Positions 35,001 through 39,706 of a stretch of 39,706 bases of DNA are shown here, piece after piece. Positions within the stretch are counted from its first letter, which is position 1. Each line of letters opens with the position of its first letter. The notes beneath the pieces are model-generated. The model searched no databases and was not told the origin of the DNA. It saw only the letters and a list, made by a program, of their open reading frames with translations. Both the position numbers and the translations under genes were made by a program. This stretch comes from Planococcaceae bacterium Storch 2/2-2. GTDB taxonomy: Bacteria > Bacillota > Bacilli > Bacillales_A > Planococcaceae. The stretch lies in the NCBI GenBank assembly GCA_009740415.1, contig WOYE01000003.1:1-39706 (forward strand), in the 5' to 3' direction.

Positions 35001-38000
35001 AAGTAGACATTTACTACAGTACTTCTGAAAACCCGAAACGCGATGACTTAACGAAACATACGAAAGGGTCATTCAAACTCGGTAACCCAGAAGGAGCCCA
35101 AGACCCAGCATGGAAACATGAAAAAGATATGACCGATGAAGATTGGGCACAAGTAAAGTCATTCAAAATTGAAATGAAGAAAAATGAAAACTGGATCAAA
35201 GGAGCAGACATTGATATTACGTACTCAATGCACGTTCCAACAGAAGACCAGTTAAGCGACGATCTTCAAACATGTACAACAGCACCTGAAACACGTGCAG
35301 CATGGAACTCATTCGCCGTTGCGACAGACTATGGCCAGCCAGTAGAGCCAGAACGTGTCGGAGTAGCGATTGAATGTTTAGGAGAAATCGACGCTGAAAA
35401 GAAAGTAAATAAAGATAAAGTAAACCGTGGAGATATCGTTACGTATGAAATCGAAGTAACGAATACGAAAGAAAACTCAGAAGTGAAAAATGTCGTCGTG
35501 AAAGATGCTCTTCCAGCAGGATTAGCACTCGTTCCAGGAACAGTGAAAATCAACGGTGAAGAAGCGCCAGTAACAATCGATCAAAACACATTCGAAGTAA
35601 CGGTTCCACAAATTAAAGGATTAGATACAGTCACTGTGTCATTCGATGCGAAAGTATTACAAGATGCAGCAACTGGAGAAATTATGAACATTGCGGAAGT
35701 GACGAACCCAGATAAACCAGAGGATCCGAAAAAACCGCAAGTACCAGTCGTTGTAAATCCTTTAGGTGACATTGAAACGAAAAAGTTAGTCAACAAAGAG
35801 AAAGCAAAAGTTGGCGAAACCGTTTCATATACAATCGAAGTGAAAAACATTGTTGAAGATTCTTTATTAAAAGACGTCATTGTGAGTGATGAATTACCAC
35901 AAGGATTAGTCTTAAAACCAGAAACAGTAAAAGTAGACGGTAAAACAGTATCCCTTCAACTTTCAGACAATGGGTTTACTGTGAAAATACCAACATTAAA
36001 AGGTGGTCAAACATCAAATATTACATTCGATGCGAATGTCGCACTTGATGCACAGCCTGGAGAAATTATGAACATTGCGAAAGTAACAAATCCAGACAAA
36101 CCAGAAGAGCCACCACACGAACCTAAAGTTCCGATTATAGTAGATCCATTAGGAGAAATTGTAGCGGAAAAAGTAGTGAATAAAGACAAAGTAAAACCAG
36201 GTGAAACACTCACTTATACGATTAACGTAAAGAATACAGTGGAAGGTTCTTCATTAGAGAAAGTGAAAGTTTCTGATGAACTACCGAAAGGATTAACACT
36301 CGTTCCAGGTACAGTAAAAGTGAACGATCAAAATGCAACAATCGATGAAAAAGATAATGGATTCGAAGTAATTATTAGCAAACTTCCAGGTGGAAACGTA
36401 GCAACGATTACATTTGAAGCAGAAGTATCGAAAGATATTGATGTTGAAAAAGTAATGAACGTTGCTGAAGTGACGAATCCAGATAAACCTGAGGAGCCAG
36501 TGAAGCCAGAAGTTCCAACAACAATTGAACCACTCGGTGAACTCGAAGCAGAAAAGCTTGTGAATAAAGATAAAGTGAAGCCAGGTGAAACGCTTACTTA
36601 CACAGTAAAAGTAACGAACACAGTAAAAGATTCGAAAGTAGAAAATGCTGTACTCGTAAGTGATCAATTACCTGCAGGCATGACACTCGTAAAAGACTCT
36701 GTAAAGTTAGACGGCAAACCAATTGAAGTTGAATATATCGGAAACGATGCATTCAAATATACAGTTGAACAGTTAAAAGGATTAGAAACAGTAGAGCTTA
36801 CATTTGATGCTTTCGTACAAAAGGATATTCAAGTAGGTAAAGTGATCAACGTTGCAGAAGTTTCCAATCCAGATAAGCCGGATGAGCCACCACTTACACC
36901 ATCTGTACCAACAGTAGTTGAGCCACTCGGTGATATCGAAACAGAGAAAAAAGTAAATGAAGAGTTAGTACGACCAGGAGATACACTCACTTACACAATC
37001 GTTGTAAAGAACATCGTAGAAGGTTCTGTACTGAAGAACATTCCAGTAAGTGACGAATTACCAGAAGGACTCGTATTACAACCAGCTACAGTAAAAGTAG
37101 ATGGACAATTCTCTTCACTCCAATTAACGGAAAATGGATTTACAATTTATATTCCAGAGTTAAAAGGAAATGAAGTGTCAGAAGTAACATTTGATGCGAA
37201 AGTAGCATTAGATGCCAAAGCTGGAGAAATTGTCAACATTGCAAATGTTGTAAATCCAGATGATCCAGAGAAGCCACATAAACCGCAAGTACCAACAGTA
37301 GTTGAACATGCTGGAGAAATTGTGGCAGAGAAAGTTGCAAGCGCAGATAAAGTGAAGCCAGGTGAAACATTCACTTATACAATCAATGTGAAAAACATTG
37401 TAAAAGATTCTAAATTACAAGAAGTAACAGTAAGTGATGAATTACCAAAAGGCTTAAAGTTAGATGCAGCAACTATTCGATTAAATGGTGAAGCAACGAA
37501 AGCAAAAGCAGAAGGTAACAAATTCACATTAACGATTCCAGAATTAAAAGGGCATGAAACAGCAACAATTACATTCGATGCGCTCGTTTTAGAAGATGCA
37601 GATGCAGGAATGGTTAAAAATACAGCTGTTATCACAAACCCAGAAAAACCGAATGAGCCAGAAAAGCCGTCAGTTCCAACAACAATTGAACCAATTGGAG
37701 AATTGGCAGCAGAAAAATTAATCAATAAAGATAAAGTGAAACCGGGTGAAGAAGTCACATACACGATCAAAGTAACGAATACAGTAGAAGATTCTATTGT
37801 TAAAAATGCAGCACTCGTTGCTGATCAGTTACCACCAGGTATGACACTTGTCAAAGATTCAGTGAAATTAAATGATGAAGTAATTGATGTCAAATACATT
37901 GGAAACAATGCGTTTGAATATGAAATTCCGGCTCTAAAAGGTAAAGAAGTAGCTACTTTAACATTTGATGCACTCGTTGCAAAAGATGTTCAGCCAGGAA

Positions 38001-39706
38001 CGTTGACAAACGTTGCGATCATTACAAATCCAGAAAAACCAGAAGAACCGCCAATTCGTCCTGAAGTTCCGACAACAGTCGAACCACTCGGAGAAATTGA
38101 AACGTCGAAAGAAGTAAATAAAGACAAAGTAAAACCAGGTGAAACATTCACTTATACGATCAAAGTTACGAATATAGTAGAAGGTTCGATCCTTGAACGT
38201 GTGAAAGTAAGTGATCAATTACCAAAAGGTTTGAAGTTAAAAGCAGGAACAATCAAAGTTGATGGTAAACCAGCAACCATTACTCCAAATGGTAATATGT
38301 TTGAGCTTGAACTATTAAACTTAAAAGGACTTGAAACAGCTGAAATTACATTTGAAGCAACAGTCGATGAAGATGTCGAAGCAGGCACACTTGTGAACGT
38401 AGCTGAAGTAGAGAATCCGAATGATCCAGACAAGCCATTCAAACCACAAGTACCAGTAACAGTTGATCCAGTTGGAGAAATTGAAGCTGTGAAAAAAATC
38501 AACAAAGAGAAAGTACGTCCTGGAGAAAAGGTAACGTACACGATTGAAGTAACGAATACTGTTGAAGGTTCAATTTTACAAAAAGTTGAAGTCACAGATG
38601 AGTTACCGAAAGAATTGTCATTAGACCTTAAAACAGTTCGAGTAGATGGAAAGGAAGCAGCTGTAACACCGAAAGGTGAAAATGGGTTTAGCTTGAAAAT
38701 TCCAGAATTAAAAGGTTTACAGACGGCTAACATTACGTTTGAAGCAATGGTTAAAGAAGATGCGAAAGCAGGAAAACTTTTAAATATTGCTGAAGTAACA
38801 AACCCAGAAAAACCTGAGAAACCAATCAAACCTGAAGTGCCTACAACAGTAGAGTTACCAGGAAAGATTGAAGCAGCGAAAGTTGTAAATAAAGAACAAG
38901 CGAAACCAGGTGAAACACTCACTTATACAATTACAGTGAAAAATACAGTGAAAGATTCTGTATTAAAAGATGTAACAGTATCAGATGAGTTACCATCAGG
39001 ATTAACAGTCGTTGAAGGAACAGTGAAAGTATCTGATGAAGCGGCAAACGTAACAGCAGATAATAAAAAGATTGATGTAACACTTCCAGAGTTGAAAGGG
39101 TTAGGAGAAGTTACAATTACGTTTGAAGCAAAAGTTGCTGAAGAAATTCAAGCAGAAAAAGTAACGAACGTAGCAACAGTTACAAACCCAGAAGATCCAG
39201 AAAACCCTGAGAAGCCAGAAGTTCCAACAACAATTACTCCACAAGGAGAAATTGAAGCAACGAAAGAAATTAACAAAGACAAAGTAAAACCAGGTGAGAC
39301 GGTCACATATACAATCAACGTGAAGAACACGGTGAAAGACTCCGTCTTAACAGACGTTGTCGTGACAGATAACTTACCAAAAGGTTTAACACTTGTCGGA
39401 GGAACAGTGAAGTTAGACGGTAAACCAGTATCTACATTAGTAGACGGTCAAACGTTCACACTCACAATTCCAACATTAAAAGGACTCGATACAGCGAAAA
39501 TTACTTTCGAAGCGAATGTTTCACTTGACGCAAAAGCAGGCGAACTCGTCAACATCGCAGAAGTAACGAATCCGGAAGATCCAGATAAACCAGTGAAACC
39601 AGAGGTTCCAACAACAGTTGAACCACTCGGCGACATCGTGGCAGAAAAAGTTATCAACAAATCAAAAGTAAAACCAGGTGAGACAGTCACATACACAATC
39701 AACGTG
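32084..39706 (+). CDS. Giant secreted surface protein with tandem DUF11-like repeats (3' end beyond window)
   Basis: The frame is open from ATG 32084 (AAGGGG seven nt upstream) to the window edge, 2,541 codons without a stop; the C-terminus and any LPXTG sorting signal are not visible. Residues 1-28 form a signal peptide ('MRRLFQMLLIVVLVVSQNAS' onward). Residues ~29-1,098 are non-repetitive, beta-rich, with adhesin-like stretches such as 'LYKKGDIVHYKMELKVPN' and 'TVRPGEKVDYRLSMTNTTKK'. From ~1,099 there are twelve Ig-like repeats of 128-131 residues. Each starts 'LGEIxAxKxVNKDKVKPGET' and ends in a Pro-rich linker such as 'NPDKPEEPVKPEVPTT'. They resemble DUF11 / isopeptide-forming stalk domains. 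Only two cysteines occur. The likely role is an adhesin or cell-wall stalk. Codon use is more A-rich than in the preceding genes. Confidence 0.88.
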   Translation, partial: MRRLFQMLLIVVLVVSQNASMLQIVYASNVAQQLFNVSITEGSTTDKTTLHVTALEDQYENVSIELPAGSVYNQQETEALNSNLEAELQYEVSKHILHLKGQNAIPKAFVLVVEDLNEVEEMTFSVTDEEENMTRETHILQLVNNDQLLTRNIQQEDSAYNVEVATFSETDNISVLFNPVQEPVLSGDDIAYIMEVKLTGSKGEVKDAKLTLNFEETEYITFDQSALNNLAIAGVTPTYEKNQLVYEFDELKKGQSYERVVKFNTVNGYLPEGEKFVVTGSLEGTHVTTSNEEKETGEAKEEPFTVDFRGENTIKASGTLNLSKIALDSNNKPGKTLYKKGDIVHYKMELKVPNKSKGQLFLAEDYKVALTDTLPEGLEYVSMVEGPAPKKNGQQLTWEFDVPTMQEQASLNDLLDKIIIVKTKVTSDSKGKSVKNNAKLQAHFLDKEASTATTVTTESSVYVGEAPSAVDIVDGSYYIPQFAGPSNGEGGMKSLGNTTAPIEVTPDAYLGFQFSIMPKPQSFEGSYYNENNERYNVSIDNKLTDYKELEYILKIDNGLVLQEFSVPQEFVFQINKNSPQKKLEKQPTYDLKGVVNGKTKILVPASEVEPGKKYTREELGLEPTDHISEIGFDFKYAPAGLRALSEYRPKAWFTVKPGKTGKMTNRLEVKGKSGDNKTFNYDKSYYQTLTWIAPRSVIVKDFPASAYAVGEVSIDLLEEKKSFVETGDNRVSVKLKAPANSAASLQEKLETVFLLPVGVTLNKNPKATYKGANGGATTGKYEVLDDNYNNSGRQLVKVEWPNEKVVNKGQELEAQLDVTITDQAPSLMKFDVFGYTGTKNVKVPTYTNNVFTNTVLEEDIEDLNGNNNANEQRFKSGNIYYLVGQYDLQTKKEVKGSNQKEYDLFTTVRPGEKVDYRLSMTNTTKKDLGSMVLVDVLPSVNDLGITDNINRGSQFGLTLDATGIKVPKEWEDKVDIYYSTSENPKRDDLTKHTKGSFKLGNPEGAQDPAWKHEKDMTDEDWAQVKSFKIEMKKNENWIKGADIDITYSMHVPTEDQLSDDLQTCTTAPETRAAWNSFAVATDYGQPVEPERVGVAIECLGEIDAEKKVNKDKVNRGDIVTYEIEVTNTKENSEVKNVVVKDALPAGLALVPGTVKINGEEAPVTIDQNTFEVTVPQIKGLDTVTVSFDAKVLQDAATGEIMNIAEVTNPDKPEDPKKPQVPVVVNPLGDIETKKLVNKEKAKVGETVSYTIEVKNIVEDSLLKDVIVSDELPQGLVLKPETVKVDGKTVSLQLSDNGFTVKIPTLKGGQTSNITFDANVALDAQPGEIMNIAKVTNPDKPEEPPHEPKVPIIVDPLGEIVAEKVVNKDKVKPGETLTYTINVKNTVEGSSLEKVKVSDELPKGLTLVPGTVKVNDQNATIDEKDNGFEVIISKLPGGNVATITFEAEVSKDIDVEKVMNVAEVTNPDKPEEPVKPEVPTTIEPLGELEAEKLVNKDKVKPGETLTYTVKVTNTVKDSKVENAVLVSDQLPAGMTLVKDSVKLDGKPIEVEYIGNDAFKYTVEQLKGLETVELTFDAFVQKDIQVGKVINVAEVSNPDKPDEPPLTPSVPTVVEPLGDIETEKKVNEELVRPGDTLTYTIVVKNIVEGSVLKNIPVSDELPEGLVLQPATVKVDGQFSSLQLTENGFTIYIPELKGNEVSEVTFDAKVALDAKAGEIVNIANVVNPDDPEKPHKPQVPTVVEHAGEIVAEKVASADKVKPGETFTYTINVKNIVKDSKLQEVTVSDELPKGLKLDAATIRLNGEATKAKAEGNKFTLTIPELKGHETATITFDALVLEDADAGMVKNTAVITNPEKPNEPEKPSVPTTIEPIGELAAEKLINKDKVKPGEEVTYTIKVTNTVEDSIVKNAALVADQLPPGMTLVKDSVKLNDEVIDVKYIGNNAFEYEIPALKGKEVATLTFDALVAKDVQPGTLTNVAIITNPEKPEEPPIRPEVPTTVEPLGEIETSKEVNKDKVKPGETFTYTIKVTNIVEGSILERVKVSDQLPKGLKLKAGTIKVDGKPATITPNGNMFELELLNLKGLETAEITFEATVDEDVEAGTLVNVAEVENPNDPDKPFKPQVPVTVDPVGEIEAVKKINKEKVRPGEKVTYTIEVTNTVEGSILQKVEVTDELPKELSLDLKTVRVDGKEAAVTPKGENGFSLKIPELKGLQTANITFEAMVKEDAKAGKLLNIAEVTNPEKPEKPIKPEVPTTVELPGKIEAAKVVNKEQAKPGETLTYTITVKNTVKDSVLKDVTVSDELPSGLTVVEGTVKVSDEAANVTADNKKIDVTLPELKGLGEVTITFEAKVAEEIQAEKVTNVATVTNPEDPENPEKPEVPTTITPQGEIEATKEINKDKVKPGETVTYTINVKNTVKDSVLTDVVVTDNLPKGLTLVGGTVKLDGKPVSTLVDGQTFTLTIPTLKGLDTAKITFEANVSLDAKAGELVNIAEVTNPEDPDKPVKPEVPTTVEPLGDIVAEKVINKSKVKPGETVTYTINV
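35378..39706 (+). repeat. Twelve tandem coding repeats (384-393 bp) in the surface protein gene
   Basis: Unit starts, taken at the codon before the Gly of the 'GEI/GDI' motif, are 35378, 35762, 36149, 36533, 36926, 37310, 37694, 38087, 38471, 38858, 39242 and 39626. Periods are 384, 387, 384, 393, 384, 384, 393, 384, 387, 384 and 384 bp. The twelfth unit is cut by the window end. The units are diverged rather than identical, apart from short blocks such as 'aaagtaaaaccaggtgaaac'. The minus-strand frames that stay open here are shadows of this repetition. Confidence 0.93.

Noticed and set aside
33024-39702. Many long open frames on the minus strand, several with repeated 'VSPGFTLSLL'-like sequence
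   Set aside because: They are antisense shadows of the repeated surface-protein gene: their period follows the repeat units, they lack ribosome binding sites, and the plus-strand frame explains the region.
35378-39706. Regularly spaced repeats that could suggest a CRISPR array
   Set aside because: Units are 384-393 bp, continuously coding and diverged; there are no short identical repeats with unique spacers.

Overview
The window looks like the chromosome of a Firmicute of the order Bacillales. The evidence is a Bacillus-type 5S rRNA, a long SRP (scRNA-type) RNA of about 270 nt, a T-box leader on serS, strong AGGAGG-like ribosome binding sites, frequent TTG/GTG starts, catabolite-responsive elements, and the gene neighbourhood rRNA-guaB-(dacA)-pdxS-serS-tadA-SRP RNA-dnaX-ybaB-recR that is familiar from the origin-proximal part of Bacillus chromosomes. 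No 16S gene or other diagnostic marker is present, so I do not name a genus. Compared with Bacillus as I remember it, the cluster is broken up: pdxT is absent next to pdxS, tadA and the SRP RNA lie on the opposite strand, a threonine-pathway block sits between tadA and dnaX, and a two-component system rather than bofA follows recR.

Layout. 1-447: end of an rRNA operon (23S end, 5S, terminator). 448-5881: guaB, a DacA-family D,D-carboxypeptidase homologue that appears to have lost its catalytic motifs, then the divergent pair pdxR/pdxS. 5911-6489: a NUDIX hydrolase. 6525-12362: a catabolic module made of the minus-strand pair gntR-lhgO (L-2-hydroxyglutarate oxidase) facing a plus-strand TRAP transporter operon (TAXI-type binding lipoprotein, DUF1850 protein, fused DctQM permease). 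Repeated operator-like sites and cre boxes lie in the shared intergenic region. 12399-14040: T-box-controlled serS. 14046-14876: a small membrane protein and tadA on the minus strand. 15052-19856: aspartokinase divergent from hom-thrC-thrB, with back-to-back promoters. 20041-20678: SRP RNA (minus) and tRNA-Ser(UGA) (plus). 20898-23720: dnaX-ybaB-recR. 23807-28533: a two-component system followed by a four-helix membrane protein and an MMPL/RND-type exporter; both promoters carry the same 11+11 bp direct repeat at the same distance from the -10. 28588-31583: an ABC1/UbiB-type kinase and a bile-acid:sodium-symporter-family carrier. 31584-39706: an AT-rich leader region and the first 2,541 codons of a giant cell-surface protein that runs off the window end; it carries at least twelve tandem DUF11-like domains of about 128 residues.

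The best candidates for something new are: (1) the shared direct-repeat operator that makes the two-component system and the MMPL operon one regulatory unit; (2) the GntR-LhgO-TRAP module with three near-identical operator candidates and two cre boxes; (3) the DacA homologue with SxxK, SxN and KTG all replaced; (4) a PdxS shortened by 13 residues exactly where the PdxT-contacting N-terminal helix should be, at a locus without pdxT; and (5) the giant repeat protein with a three-domain higher-order period and two small upstream reading frames. All functional statements rest on reading the sequence and on family knowledge; no database search was run.
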